DNA from: an uncultured Saccharospirillaceae bacterium
Lineage (GTDB): Bacteria; Bacteroidota; Bacteroidia; Flavobacteriales_D; CAJJDF01
Direction: 5' to 3'
Assembly (NCBI GenBank): GCA_950054195.1
Contig: CATLPG010000013.1
Coordinates: 1-64,000, forward strand
Length of the DNA: 64,000 bases
Positions within the stretch are counted from its first letter, which is position 1; every line of letters begins with the position of its first letter. Made by a program: the position numbers and the translations under genes. This document shows, piece by piece, positions 34,660 to 43,847 of the stretch. Under the pieces are notes generated by a model. That model saw nothing but the letters and a program-made list of their open reading frames with translations, made no database searches and had not been told where the DNA came from.

Positions 34660-34683
34660 TTTGATAACTATCAAACAAATATA
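34660..34683 (-). promoter_or_regulatory. glnA promoter -7 element and adjoining palindrome
   Basis: On the minus strand TATATTTG (34683-34676) matches TAnnTTTG. Directly downstream TTTGATA-AC-TATCAAA (34660-34675 in plus orientation) is a 7-bp-arm palindrome, 14 bp before the glnA start. The position is right for a repressor site around the transcription start. Confidence 0.5.
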
Positions 34684-34809
34684 CCCTAAAAATCAGAGGG
34701 GTTAAACATTAAAAAACATATTTTTTTATCAACACCCCTTGTTAAATACATACATTTGACTAAAATTTTTAAAAATTCATCTTATTTTAATCCTATTATC
34801 TTTAAGTAT

Positions 34810-35487
34810 ATGAATATATTTTACGGAAATATTATCGATAAAAAGGGAACCTTAGCTTCTTCTGATATCATCCATGCAACTAAAGTGCTAAGAAAAAAGG
34901 AAGGAGATTCTATTTATATTACAAATGGTGAAGGAACCTTAGCTCAAGGAACTATTCAGCTAGTGAGCAAGAAAACAGTAGAGGTTTTAATTAATTCCAC
35001 TAAAACATTCCCTAAGCCCAAAAAGCTACATATTGCAATAGCTCCCACTAAAAGTAATGATCGTTTTGAGTTCTTTCTCGAAAAAGCTACTGAAATAGGT
35101 ATTTCTGAAATCACTCCTATTATTTGTTATCATTCGGAGAGAAAAAAAATTAATATTGAGCGTTATCAAAAGATTTTAATTGCTGCCATAAAGCAATCAC
35201 AAAACTTTCATCTTCCAAAATTAAATGATTCTTTAAATTTTAATCAGTTTATTACACAGGCCAAGGCTAAAACAAAATACATTGCTCATTGTGAGAATGA
35301 AACAAAAAAAGCACTAATTGAAAAAGATGATGTTCTTGTTTTAATTGGTCCAGAAGGCGACTTCTCTTTGGAAGAAATAAATTTAGCAATCCAAAATGGA
35401 TACGTACCTTTAACCCTTGGAAATAGCAGGTTAAGAACCGAAACTGCAGGTATTGTAACTGCTGTACTATTTAATAATGAACAATGA
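34810..35487 (+). CDS. rsmE: 16S rRNA m3U1498 methyltransferase RsmE
   Basis: A 225-residue SPOUT methyltransferase that methylates U1498 of 16S rRNA with S-adenosylmethionine. I chose ATG 34810, which gives the family start MNIFYGNIID; the frame open from 34756 adds 18 residues without similarity. Hallmarks are HATKVLRKKEGDSIYITNGE, EFFLEKATEIGISEITPIIC, LIGPEGDFSLEEINLA and LGNSRLRTETAGIVTAVL, the last two forming the trefoil knot. It overlaps the thioesterase gene by 4 bp (ATGA). Confidence 0.95.
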   Translation: MNIFYGNIIDKKGTLASSDIIHATKVLRKKEGDSIYITNGEGTLAQGTIQLVSKKTVEVLINSTKTFPKPKKLHIAIAPTKSNDRFEFFLEKATEIGISEITPIICYHSERKKINIERYQKILIAAIKQSQNFHLPKLNDSLNFNQFITQAKAKTKYIAHCENETKKALIEKDDVLVLIGPEGDFSLEEINLAIQNGYVPLTLGNSRLRTETAGIVTAVLFNNEQ

Positions 35488-35903
35488 ATAAATCAGATAT
35501 ATTAAATCGTTTAGAAGAGTTATCAAAAGGAACCTTAATGGAAGCCATTAAGATTACTTATACGGATGTTGGAGAAGATTTTATTTCAGGTAAGATGCAA
35601 GTAAACCACTTAACCAAGCAACCTATGGGGTTATTACATGGAGGTGCTACAGCTTCTTTAATGGAAACACTTGGTAGCATAGGAACGTTTCTTCATTTAG
35701 AATCAACTAATCTATTCGCTGCAGGTATCGAACTTAATGTGAACCATATTCGTGGAATTAGAGAAGGCTTTGTTTATGGTAAGGCTAAAGCGATTCATTT
35801 AGGAAAAAGTACACATATCTGGCAGATAGATGTTACAAACGAGGAAAAAAAGCTAATTGCTACTGGAAGATTAACGATGTTTATTAAGGAGAAATCATCC
35901 TAA
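35484..35903 (+). CDS. PaaI-family hotdog thioesterase
   Basis: A 139-residue hotdog-fold protein. The PaaI/YbdB pattern MGLLHGGATASLMETLGSIG (about 50-70) contains the HGG signature and the Glu that acts as catalytic base in this family. GIELNVNHIRGIREGFVYGK and THIWQIDVTNEEKKLIATGR follow. It hydrolyses acyl-CoA thioesters, the substrate being unknown. The start overlaps the rsmE stop by 4 bp, so the two are translationally coupled. Confidence 0.9.
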   Translation: MNKSDILNRLEELSKGTLMEAIKITYTDVGEDFISGKMQVNHLTKQPMGLLHGGATASLMETLGSIGTFLHLESTNLFAAGIELNVNHIRGIREGFVYGKAKAIHLGKSTHIWQIDVTNEEKKLIATGRLTMFIKEKSS

Positions 35904-36089
35904 ACTTCTTCTGAGTAATTCATTTTCTATTAATTGGATATTAAAAAGAATGTTCTCGTCTTCTTTTTTTGCCCATTTATTTCTGAAATCATTTAGATAT
36001 ACATACAACTCTGCATTTGTATACTGGTTCGTAAGTATACCATTAAATGGAGGTAGTGCATCGTTGGTATCAAGTCTGTTCTTTTTCAA
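35895..36089 (-). CDS. Small hypothetical protein
   Basis: A 64-residue soluble protein (NRLDTNDALPPFNGILTNQY, KKEDENILFNIQLIENELLR). It has no known domain. It lies 27 bp after the 36117 gene in the same direction and overlaps the thioesterase end by 9 bp, tail to tail. The amino-acid composition is natural, so it is likely real but unproved. Confidence 0.45.
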   Translation of the reverse strand: MKKNRLDTNDALPPFNGILTNQYTNAELYVYLNDFRNKWAKKEDENILFNIQLIENELLRRSLG

Positions 36090-36116
36090 CCTAAATCAAA
36101 AATTAATGAGGCAAAA

Positions 36117-36443
36117 TTAATTTTTTTTTATTTGTGTGAAAACAATACCTCTTGAAACGTTAATTTTCTTTGGAATCTCTAATATTCCACCGTTTAACCT
36201 AAATTCGTCATATCCTTCATTCTTTAGAAACTGAATGATAGATAACATTACGGTATCTTTCATTGCTTCACTATGCTTCATATACCCTTTAAAATGGCAT
36301 GACCTTGTATCTGTATACACAACAACTTTAACGACTTTTTTCTCTGGAAGATGAAACTTATATCTATAAAAAGGATAAAACTCTGTTTCGAAGTCTTCCT
36401 CAAAATACTTTTTCTCCCATCTGATAGTTGTTTGAGTTTTCAT
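36117..36443 (-). CDS. Hypothetical protein
   Basis: A 108-residue soluble protein, rich in aromatic and basic residues (EEDFETEFYPFYRYKFHLPE, KVVKVVVYTDTRSCHFKGYM), then a helix and a short strand pair (MLSIIQFLKNEGYDEFRLNG). I recognise no family. On the minus strand TATCTTTA upstream of ATG 36443 may be a -7 element. It is divergent from the malic enzyme gene. Confidence 0.5.
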   Translation of the reverse strand: MKTQTTIRWEKKYFEEDFETEFYPFYRYKFHLPEKKVVKVVVYTDTRSCHFKGYMKHSEAMKDTVMLSIIQFLKNEGYDEFRLNGGILEIPKKINVSRGIVFTQIKKN

Positions 36444-36511
36444 TTTTTTAAGTATTGTATTTTAAAGATAATATAAGTAGTCATCTCAAGAAACCATGTC
36501 TATATATTATA

Positions 36512-36519
36512 TACATTTG
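36512..36519 (+). promoter_or_regulatory. Candidate maeB -7 element TACATTTG
   Basis: TACATTTG matches TAnnTTTG and lies 26 bp before the malic enzyme start. No clear -33 element. Confidence 0.35.
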
Positions 36520-36545
36520 TATTAGTAATTTGATAGTTTCATTAC

Positions 36546-38849
36546 ATGAAAAGAGATAGAAAAAGACAAGCTGCATTAGTTTATCATGCCAAACCTCAGC
36601 CAGGCAAAATTGAAGTTGTTCCAACCAAAAAATATGCTTCACAAAGAGACTTATCATTAGCTTACTCGCCTGGAGTTGCAGAACCTTGCAAAGAAATAGC
36701 CCAAAACAAAGAAGATGTTTACAAATACACATCTAAAGGAAATTTGGTTGCTGTTATCTCTAATGGAACGGCTGTACTAGGTCTTGGAGATATTGGTGCA
36801 GAAGCATCTAAACCCGTAATGGAAGGAAAAAGTTTACTTTTTAAAATATTTGCTGGTATTGATTGTTTCGATATTGAAGTAGACACCAAAGATCCAGAGG
36901 CTTTTATCCAAACTGTTAAAAATATTTCTCCAACATTTGGAGGAATTAACCTCGAGGATATAAAAGCACCAGAAGCTTTTGAAATTGAAAGAAGGTTAAA
37001 AGAAGAACTCGATATACCAGTAATGCATGATGATCAGCACGGTACTGCAATCATATCTACAGCCGCGTTAATTAATGCATTAGAACTAGCAGAAAAGGAT
37101 ATTGACCAAGTAAAAATTGTAGTTTCCGGAGCTGGTTCAGCAGCTATGGCTTGCGTTCAGCTGTATGTTGCACTTGGTGCTAAAAAAGAAAATATTCATT
37201 TATTCGATATTGATGGTCTTGTATCCACTAACAGAAAAGATTTATCTGATGTACAAAAAGCATTTGCCTCTGACGCGCATTATACTTCACTGAGGGAAGG
37301 TATCACTGGAGCAGATGTATTTCTAGGATTATCTGTAGGAAATATAGTGGATAGCGAAATGCTTTTATCAATGAATGAAAATCCTATCGTTTTTGCCATG
37401 GCTAACCCTGTTCCTGAAATTGATTATCAATTAGCCGTTAATACCCGTAGCGACATCATTATGGCTACAGGAAGATCTGATCATCCTAACCAAGTGAATA
37501 ATGTTTTAGGCTTTCCTTACATTTTTCGTGGAGCGCTAGATGTTCGAGCAACAGCTATAAATGAAGCTATGAAGATAGCAGCAGTACACGCCATAGCCAA
37601 TCTAGCTAAGGAAATCGTTCCGGAGCAAGTAAACATTGCTTACAACGAAACTCATTTATCTTTTGGTAGAACCTACATTATTCCTAAGCCTTTCGATCAT
37701 CGTTTAATTTCTACTATTCCGCCAGCAGTTGCAAAAGCTGCCATGGAATCTGGTGTAGCAAGAAAACCTATCGAAGATTTAGAAGAATATAGTGTAGAAC
37801 TTGCCGATCGATTAGGTACGGGTAATAAACTTATACGCTTGCTTCACAATCGAGCTAAATCAACTCCTAAACGTGTCGTTTTTGCAGAAGCAGACCAGTT
37901 AGATGTTTTAAAAGCTGCTCAAGTTGTTTTTGAAGAAGGGATTGCCATTCCAATTTTACTTGGAGACAAAGAAGTAATTAATGATTTAAAAAGTGACTTA
38001 GGTTTTGAGGCAGACGTATTAATACTAGACCCAAAATCAGAAGAAATAAAGCAAAGAAGAAATAGCTATGCACAATCTTACTGGGAAATGCGTCAAAGAA
38101 GAGGAGTTACACTTTATACAGCTGAAAAGCAGTTGAAAGAACGTAACTATTTTGCTGCGATGATGCTTAGAAATGGGGATGCTGATGCTATGATTTCTGG
38201 GTATACTAGAAAATATGCTTCTGTTTTACAGCCAATTTTGGAGATTATGGATAAAGAAGAAGGAGTACATAAAATTTCTTCTACTAACGTTATGCTTACT
38301 GATCGAGGACCTTTGTTTTTATCTGACACAGCTATTACTCCTAATCCTGATGCTAGAGATTTAGCCCTGTCAGCTGAGATGACAGGTACAGTAATAAAAA
38401 TGTTTGGAATCACTCCTAATATTGCCATGCTATCCTATTCTAACTTTGGTTCAGCAAACAATCATAGTTCAAGAAAAATAAAAGAAGCTATCGAATTGTT
38501 ACATGATTGGTGCCCAGATTTAAATATTGACGGTGAATTACAAGCTGATTTTGCTTTAAATGAGCAAATGCTAAAAGATAAATTTTCATTCTCAAAGCTA
38601 GTTGATAAAAAAGTAAACGGACTGATATTTCCTAACTTGGACTCTGCCAATATTACATATAAATTGATGAAAGAGCTTTATAAGACAGAAAGTATAGGAC
38701 CAATTATTATGGGATTAAAACAACCAGCACATATCTTACAGCTTGGCGCTAGTGTGGACGAAATTGTAAATATGACTGCTGTAGCTGTAGTTGATGCACA
38801 GCAAAAAGAAACAAAGTATAGCGATAATGAGCCAAGTCTTATAGCATAA
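36546..38849 (+). CDS. maeB: NADP-dependent malic enzyme with phosphotransacetylase-like domain
   Basis: A 767-residue two-domain protein. Residues 1-420 are the malic enzyme, which converts malate to pyruvate with NADP reduction: RDLSLAYSPGVAEPCKEIAQ, metal-site residues in EAFEIERRLKEELDIPVMHD and DQHGTAI, and the nucleotide-binding VVSGAGSAAMACVQLYVALG. From about 430 the PTA-like domain starts (LIRLLHNRAKSTPKRVVFAE; MISGYTRKYASVLQPILEIM). In MaeB proteins this domain usually serves acetyl-CoA regulation rather than catalysis. The next gene starts 10 bp later. Confidence 0.95.
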   Translation: MKRDRKRQAALVYHAKPQPGKIEVVPTKKYASQRDLSLAYSPGVAEPCKEIAQNKEDVYKYTSKGNLVAVISNGTAVLGLGDIGAEASKPVMEGKSLLFKIFAGIDCFDIEVDTKDPEAFIQTVKNISPTFGGINLEDIKAPEAFEIERRLKEELDIPVMHDDQHGTAIISTAALINALELAEKDIDQVKIVVSGAGSAAMACVQLYVALGAKKENIHLFDIDGLVSTNRKDLSDVQKAFASDAHYTSLREGITGADVFLGLSVGNIVDSEMLLSMNENPIVFAMANPVPEIDYQLAVNTRSDIIMATGRSDHPNQVNNVLGFPYIFRGALDVRATAINEAMKIAAVHAIANLAKEIVPEQVNIAYNETHLSFGRTYIIPKPFDHRLISTIPPAVAKAAMESGVARKPIEDLEEYSVELADRLGTGNKLIRLLHNRAKSTPKRVVFAEADQLDVLKAAQVVFEEGIAIPILLGDKEVINDLKSDLGFEADVLILDPKSEEIKQRRNSYAQSYWEMRQRRGVTLYTAEKQLKERNYFAAMMLRNGDADAMISGYTRKYASVLQPILEIMDKEEGVHKISSTNVMLTDRGPLFLSDTAITPNPDARDLALSAEMTGTVIKMFGITPNIAMLSYSNFGSANNHSSRKIKEAIELLHDWCPDLNIDGELQADFALNEQMLKDKFSFSKLVDKKVNGLIFPNLDSANITYKLMKELYKTESIGPIIMGLKQPAHILQLGASVDEIVNMTAVAVVDAQQKETKYSDNEPSLIA

Positions 38850-38859
38850 ATAAAACCAC

Positions 38860-40104
38860 ATGTTGAAAGAGTTAATCACTGTAGCTGTCAACGATTACAA
38901 GCAATTACTAAAAAACAAACAATGGATGGCCATTGTAATCTTTTTGTTTTTTATTGTTTGTATTTCTCTATCTGTATACAGGGTTGTCATTTACATGTCG
39001 GATTTCAATATGTTCCTTGACCCTGCTGTGGATGCTAAATTCTTTGGAAAAGATCCAATTACCACTTGGACTAATAACTCATACAGTCCTTTTTTCTATT
39101 CTGTAATGAGTATTTTTTCACCATTTGCTAGGTGGTTTGCAGTAATCTTATGGAGTTTAATCTCTATTTTGTCATTAATGGTTGTGTACTCAATAACTAA
39201 GTTTTTCTTTCCTAGTCTAAAAACAAAACACTATGTATATGTTTTTTTAGTTATATGTACAGGATTAGTAGACAATTTTCAGCTTGGACAATGTAACATT
39301 TTGATACTAGCTCTAATGATGCTTAGTATATACTACGCATATCATAAAAAGCATATTTCTTCTGCCTTATGGATAGGCTTTGCTAGTGCTTTTAAATTAG
39401 TCCCGGCCATATTATTTGCTAATTTCTTCCTCAGAAAAAAATATTCGACAGTAGCACTTGGAACCTTATTTGCTATTTTATTTACCATGATTACCCCTAT
39501 ATTCTTTTACTCATTTAACTCAACTGGAGATTATCTTACCAGTTGGTTTAATGCTGTATTATTTCCTTTAGCTTCTGGAGACGAAATGGTAACCACAACT
39601 TACTCATTTTGTCATACCAATCAATCCCTTGATGGCTTTTTAGGACGTCATTTTGCTGATTATGGAATCAATAACTATCAAATAATTCCTGATTTAGGAA
39701 TTTACTACCTTGTTAGTCCCGAAACATTTAAACTAATCACCTTAAGTTTAAAGGCTCTATTTCTACTATTAATCTCCTTCCTATCGATAAAACTTAAAAA
39801 TAACAACAGAGAGAGCATTTATATTTCTAGTGCATTTTTTATTTATGGTATATTGATTATATCACCAGTAGCTTGGGTTAACTATTATGTTTTGATTATT
39901 CCTCTGTTATTTGTTTTTGTATCCTCTCTTAATTATGCTAACAAGCTTATTAAAGGTTTATTTATAGGAGGAGCCATACTAATGCTTTCTGATGTTGATC
40001 CAGTATTACAGTCACTATCTTTACATACCATTGGCGGTTTATTTATTTTTGTTGCTACTTATATCACAATATTAAAGAGAATAAAAAAACACCCACTAAA
40101 TTAG
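38860..40104 (+). CDS. GT87/DUF2029-like polytopic glycosyltransferase
   Basis: A 414-residue inner-membrane protein with about ten hydrophobic helices. The first periplasmic loop holds DFNMFLDPAVDAKFFGKDPI, with an Asp in the place of the catalytic acidic residue of GT-C enzymes. NNSYSPFFYSVMSIFSPF and QLGQCNILILALMMLSIYYA, FKLVPAILFANFFLRKKYS are typical of DUF2029 (GT87) polyprenyl-phosphate-dependent mannosyltransferases. Acceptor and donor are unknown. It starts 10 bp after the malic enzyme gene and ends inside a terminator hairpin. Confidence 0.82.
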   Translation: MLKELITVAVNDYKQLLKNKQWMAIVIFLFFIVCISLSVYRVVIYMSDFNMFLDPAVDAKFFGKDPITTWTNNSYSPFFYSVMSIFSPFARWFAVILWSLISILSLMVVYSITKFFFPSLKTKHYVYVFLVICTGLVDNFQLGQCNILILALMMLSIYYAYHKKHISSALWIGFASAFKLVPAILFANFFLRKKYSTVALGTLFAILFTMITPIFFYSFNSTGDYLTSWFNAVLFPLASGDEMVTTTYSFCHTNQSLDGFLGRHFADYGINNYQIIPDLGIYYLVSPETFKLITLSLKALFLLLISFLSIKLKNNNRESIYISSAFFIYGILIISPVAWVNYYVLIIPLLFVFVSSLNYANKLIKGLFIGGAILMLSDVDPVLQSLSLHTIGGLFIFVATYITILKRIKKHPLN

Positions 40105-40113
40105 TGGGTGTTT
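40087..40113. terminator. Terminator overlapping the GT87 stop codon
   Basis: AAACACCCACTA (40087-40098), loop AAT, TAGTGGGTGTTT (40102-40113) is a 12-bp perfect stem. The stop TAG lies at the loop edge. Only three T follow on the plus strand, while the minus strand has a longer T-run on the other side (from the A-run at 40083-40089), so it may serve both directions. Confidence 0.7.
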
Positions 40114-40249
40114 CCTCAATAAAACGTACAGCGTACGTATTCACTAAAAGCGGTAAATTATATTACCTCTAATGAATCTTGGTTCTCCTGGAGTAAAATG
40201 AATTTCTTTTAGCGAATGAGCAATTTAAGTTTAGTAATAGTTTAAAAAA

Positions 40250-41590
40250 TTAACTAGCTAACATTTTTTTAGCAGCATCTACAGCAGCATGATCTTGAAA
40301 ACTATTATGTTCAAACGATTCTTTAATCATTGGCACATCATTATTTAACACTCCTTTCAGACAAATTAAAGCCGCATCTTTTTTATTCGTAGCAAGAGCA
40401 ATATTAACGTGCTCTTTAGCTTTATCCATGTCACCCATTTCGTAATAAATGAATGCCAATTGTTTGTTAACATCAATATTTTTTTCTCTCGTCTCTAATT
40501 CCGTTTTTGCTAATTCAAGCGCCTTTTTATAGTCATTTTTAAAATCAGCTAAAAAGGCTGCATATTCTAAATTCATGTTATGGCCAGACTCAATATCTTC
40601 TGTAAACATGGTTTCAATTTCGCCTACCATCTTTTGCGCTTCTTCCTCTTTACCGTTTTCTTTTTTCAATTGAGCTAACTCAATGTTAAAACCTATCTCA
40701 GGAAGGATAGCTATTGCACTATCATACATATTGTATGCTTTCTCTATATTACCTTTTTTAGCTTCTATACGAGCTAAGCCAGCAATTCCGAATGGGTAAT
40801 TAGGTCTTCTAGTCATCGTTTCTTCATAACAAACTGCCGCACTATCTAATTTACCTTCTGATTCATAGATTTCTCCTAACGTTTTAAGAGCCCAACAAGT
40901 ATATTCAGAGTATGGATCACCATTTTTAATAGCTTGAACCATAGCGGACTTACTACCTGTGTTATCTCCATAGATTTCTCTTAAATAAGACTGACGAGAA
41001 TATGATCTTAGATCAGGACGAATTTGAATCATTTTATCGACCATTTCAACCGCTTTATCGTAATTACCAAGCTCCACGTTAGCATCAACTAAAACACCAT
41101 AAATACCGGAATTAACATTATTGATTGCTAAGGCATCTTGTCCTGTTTTTAAGGCATCTGTAAAGTTGTGTTGTGCTAATTGAACAGTAGCTTTGTAAAA
41201 CAAGGTTGTAAACATATCATCTTTTGATAATGTTACATTACCATCTAACATCCAGTTTAACGTTTTTAATGCTGCTGAATAATAATGAGGGTGTTCACCA
41301 GTTACTCTGGCTTCATATATATATATTTCAACAAGTTTAAGAATGTTTTTTGCATCTGATTTGTCTTTTGCATATCTATTCTTAATGTTGTCGTATTTAG
41401 TTTTGATTTTGATATACTCATCTTTTGATAGAGCTTCATCTCTCTCCAATAGTTCTGCAAACTGAAGTTCGTTTGATGAACCTGTTACTGTTTCTTCTTC
41501 CTTGCTTGAAGAGCCACAAGAAGAAAAGTTAATACTTAGTACTAAAAACATACTAAATAAGCTTATTTGTTTTAACAAATTTGTTTTCAT
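40250..41590 (-). CDS. TPR-repeat lipoprotein
   Basis: A 446-residue lipoprotein (signal SMFLVLSINFSSC, Cys25) composed largely of tetratricopeptide repeats, for example DALKTGQDALAINNVNSGIY, YDKAVEMVDKMIQIRPDL, LDSAAVCYEETMTRRPNYPF and IEKAYNMYDSAIAILPEIGF. TPRs form protein-binding superhelices. It lies directly downstream of the DUF4331 pair on the same strand, although a strong terminator stands between. A role with the DUF4331 proteins is only a contextual guess. Confidence 0.8.
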   Translation of the reverse strand: MKTNLLKQISLFSMFLVLSINFSSCGSSSKEEETVTGSSNELQFAELLERDEALSKDEYIKIKTKYDNIKNRYAKDKSDAKNILKLVEIYIYEARVTGEHPHYYSAALKTLNWMLDGNVTLSKDDMFTTLFYKATVQLAQHNFTDALKTGQDALAINNVNSGIYGVLVDANVELGNYDKAVEMVDKMIQIRPDLRSYSRQSYLREIYGDNTGSKSAMVQAIKNGDPYSEYTCWALKTLGEIYESEGKLDSAAVCYEETMTRRPNYPFGIAGLARIEAKKGNIEKAYNMYDSAIAILPEIGFNIELAQLKKENGKEEEAQKMVGEIETMFTEDIESGHNMNLEYAAFLADFKNDYKKALELAKTELETREKNIDVNKQLAFIYYEMGDMDKAKEHVNIALATNKKDAALICLKGVLNNDVPMIKESFEHNSFQDHAAVDAAKKMLAS

Positions 41591-41659
41591 AAGGGTAAGT
41601 AAATAATTAATTTATTGAGGATTTTTTGTTTAAAAGTCTTTCAGACTTTTTCTTTTAAG

Positions 41660-41699
41660 AAAAAAAATTGCCTTAGGAGTAAAAACTCCTAAGGCAATT
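41660..41699 (-). terminator. Terminator of the DUF4331 pair
   Basis: AATTGCCTTAGGAGT (41666-41680), loop AAAA, ACTCCTAAGGCAATT (41685-41699) is a perfect 15-bp stem. On the minus strand a T-rich run follows. It lies 18 bp after the stop of the second DUF4331 gene. Confidence 0.85.
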
Positions 41700-41716
41700 A
41701 ATATGTTTATTAAAAA

Positions 41717-43825
41717 TTATTTTTTAAGAACTTTTAATACTTTAACAGCTTTACCAGCTGTGGTTTCTATAGTTAATTTTGCATAGAATGCACCCTTAGC
41801 TATATTATCAGTTTTAATTACTAATTGGTGCTCACCAGCAGTAGTTAATCTGTTTGTGATTAAATCAGTAATTACTTTTCCTTGAACATCAAATAATCTT
41901 ACGCTTACTTTACCTTCTTCATTTAAAGAATAAGACAATGTAGTATTATTTAATGCTGGGTTAGGATATACAGAAGCGGTAATTTGCTCGTTAGTATATG
42001 TAACAATGTCAGTTGTAGTATCGCAATTTGCACTTGGAGCTAAAATAGCTGGCTGTGCATAAGCGATTGCTTTACCTAAGTTGTTAGCATTACCTTTCCA
42101 TGGAGTTTGTACGTATGGGAAAGATGATCTAAAAGCAACATCATTAGAATCTACTCCAGTAGAGTAACCTAAAACACCACCTAAAGCAGCAGTAACTGGA
42201 CTACTTGCAGTATCATAATCATCATACCATAAACCGATTGCTGCTAAAGCAACACCAGATACAGCTTGTAATTCGATTCTAGTTACATCATCCTCTAATC
42301 TTCTTCCATTAGGGAAACCATCCATGTTAGGAATAGTATCTAAAGCTGTTCCATTCGCTACAAATGTAGGATCAGTTAATCCTAAAACCGCTGCATTTAC
42401 GATACCTAATGAACTAAATGCTGGATCATTTCTATCGGTTGGAGGCACTGCCATGTTTAATCTTAACATATCTCCACCGTTTGGTAAGAAATTGTTAATA
42501 AATGGCTTACCTGTTGTCAATGGATTTCCTCCAGTTTTACCTGTAGCTAATTGGTAAGGCTCTAAGTTTGGTACTCCTGTGTGGAAAATTGGCCATAAAT
42601 CTACAGATCTAGGTGCACCTGCTTTTGGTAATAATAGTGTACCAAAAATAGCATCATCTAGTGCAGTACCTGCTACTGCTAAAGATCCTTTCAAACCATA
42701 TAATCCATCGTTACCGTTACCAAAATCAAAACCGTTAGGGCCAAAGATTTGCTGTAAAGAAGCTCTTTGAACTCTTAAGTCAGCAAATGCAGGAACAGCT
42801 CCACCAAATAATGAATCATCCATATATAATGCTAACTCTGGGTTGTAAAAGTAGTCATCTAACAATGTATCAGCTAACTCATCATACGGAGATAATGCAT
42901 TCCAGTAATCTTTCATTCCAATTGGAATTACTGCTTCATTCGTTAAAGGCATACCTAAACGAGATACTTGAACCCAAGTTCCTGAAGTAGTTGAAAAATC
43001 AGCTGGAGCATTAACTGTAGTTGGATTTAATGTTCTTGAAGCCTCACGACTTGCAGAAGCCCAAACACCAATTACATAATCTCCATCTAAGATGTTAGAA
43101 GCCATAGAAACTGGGTTCCCATCTTTTTGTAGATCTGCGATAGGAATTTGTAAAGCAATAGAATGAACGTTAAGTCCTTTCAATGCGTCTACAGGTGTTC
43201 CTGATTGTCTTGGAGCATCTCCTAAATCAAAGATACCTCCTAAGTCTACAAAGAATGGGTCATCAACTGGTCCACAGAATACGCTTTCACCAGTAGTTGC
43301 CGTAGTAATAGCATTAGTGAATAACGTTTCGTAATCAGTCGCTCCTAAACCAGCTCCACCCTCTATTGAACGATCTCCAATGTTGTTTGGAGGAACTGTA
43401 CCACCTGTAACAATAGTTGTCCAAGTAGAACCTCCATCAGTAGACTTTTCTAAATCATACGTAGTTTTAAGGTTTTCTTGACCTAAACGAATGTTAAAGA
43501 AAGTTGAACCATCTTCATTTGTTTTTGAGAATGAAAATCTATAAATAATATCATCCCCGGCTGTATTCACATCGTTATCAATATGAATTTCATACCTTAC
43601 ATCTTCACCAAAACTATAAAAATTTGGTCCTGCGTGAGGAATTTGTACTGGTATGTAGTTTGCAATAATTGTAACGGTATTGGGGTTATCTGGACTTCTA
43701 AAAGCATATAAATCCGTGTTATCCGCCAATGGATCGTTAGCAATTAATGGTGCTTCCCTGTGACTAGATGCTAAAGCAGTAGTCAATGGTAGCAACATTA
43801 AAATTGATTTAAATATTTTCTTCAT
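41717..43825 (-). CDS. DUF4331 family protein with type IX sorting domain
   Basis: A 702-residue secreted protein (signal MKKIFKSILMLLPLTTALA). The DUF4331 body begins SSHREAPLIANDPLADNTDL and holds GAPRSVDLWPIFHTGVPNLE and FPNGRRLEDDVTRIELQAVS. After residue 600 a type IX C-terminal domain follows: ASVYPNPALNNTTLSYSLN, VSVRLFDVQGKVI and the Lys-rich end VKVLKVLKK. The protein should cross the outer membrane by the type IX system and be anchored or released. DUF4331 has no established function. The paralogue upstream (22 bp away) lacks the sorting domain. Confidence 0.88.
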   Translation of the reverse strand: MKKIFKSILMLLPLTTALASSHREAPLIANDPLADNTDLYAFRSPDNPNTVTIIANYIPVQIPHAGPNFYSFGEDVRYEIHIDNDVNTAGDDIIYRFSFSKTNEDGSTFFNIRLGQENLKTTYDLEKSTDGGSTWTTIVTGGTVPPNNIGDRSIEGGAGLGATDYETLFTNAITTATTGESVFCGPVDDPFFVDLGGIFDLGDAPRQSGTPVDALKGLNVHSIALQIPIADLQKDGNPVSMASNILDGDYVIGVWASASREASRTLNPTTVNAPADFSTTSGTWVQVSRLGMPLTNEAVIPIGMKDYWNALSPYDELADTLLDDYFYNPELALYMDDSLFGGAVPAFADLRVQRASLQQIFGPNGFDFGNGNDGLYGLKGSLAVAGTALDDAIFGTLLLPKAGAPRSVDLWPIFHTGVPNLEPYQLATGKTGGNPLTTGKPFINNFLPNGGDMLRLNMAVPPTDRNDPAFSSLGIVNAAVLGLTDPTFVANGTALDTIPNMDGFPNGRRLEDDVTRIELQAVSGVALAAIGLWYDDYDTASSPVTAALGGVLGYSTGVDSNDVAFRSSFPYVQTPWKGNANNLGKAIAYAQPAILAPSANCDTTTDIVTYTNEQITASVYPNPALNNTTLSYSLNEEGKVSVRLFDVQGKVITDLITNRLTTAGEHQLVIKTDNIAKGAFYAKLTIETTAGKAVKVLKVLKK

Positions 43826-43847
43826 GTTTTAATTCTTTTTTTAATGA

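Noticed and set aside
42324-42990. Plus-strand frames opposite the DUF4331 gene
   Set aside because: Antisense to conserved coding sequence, without a signal or domain of their own.
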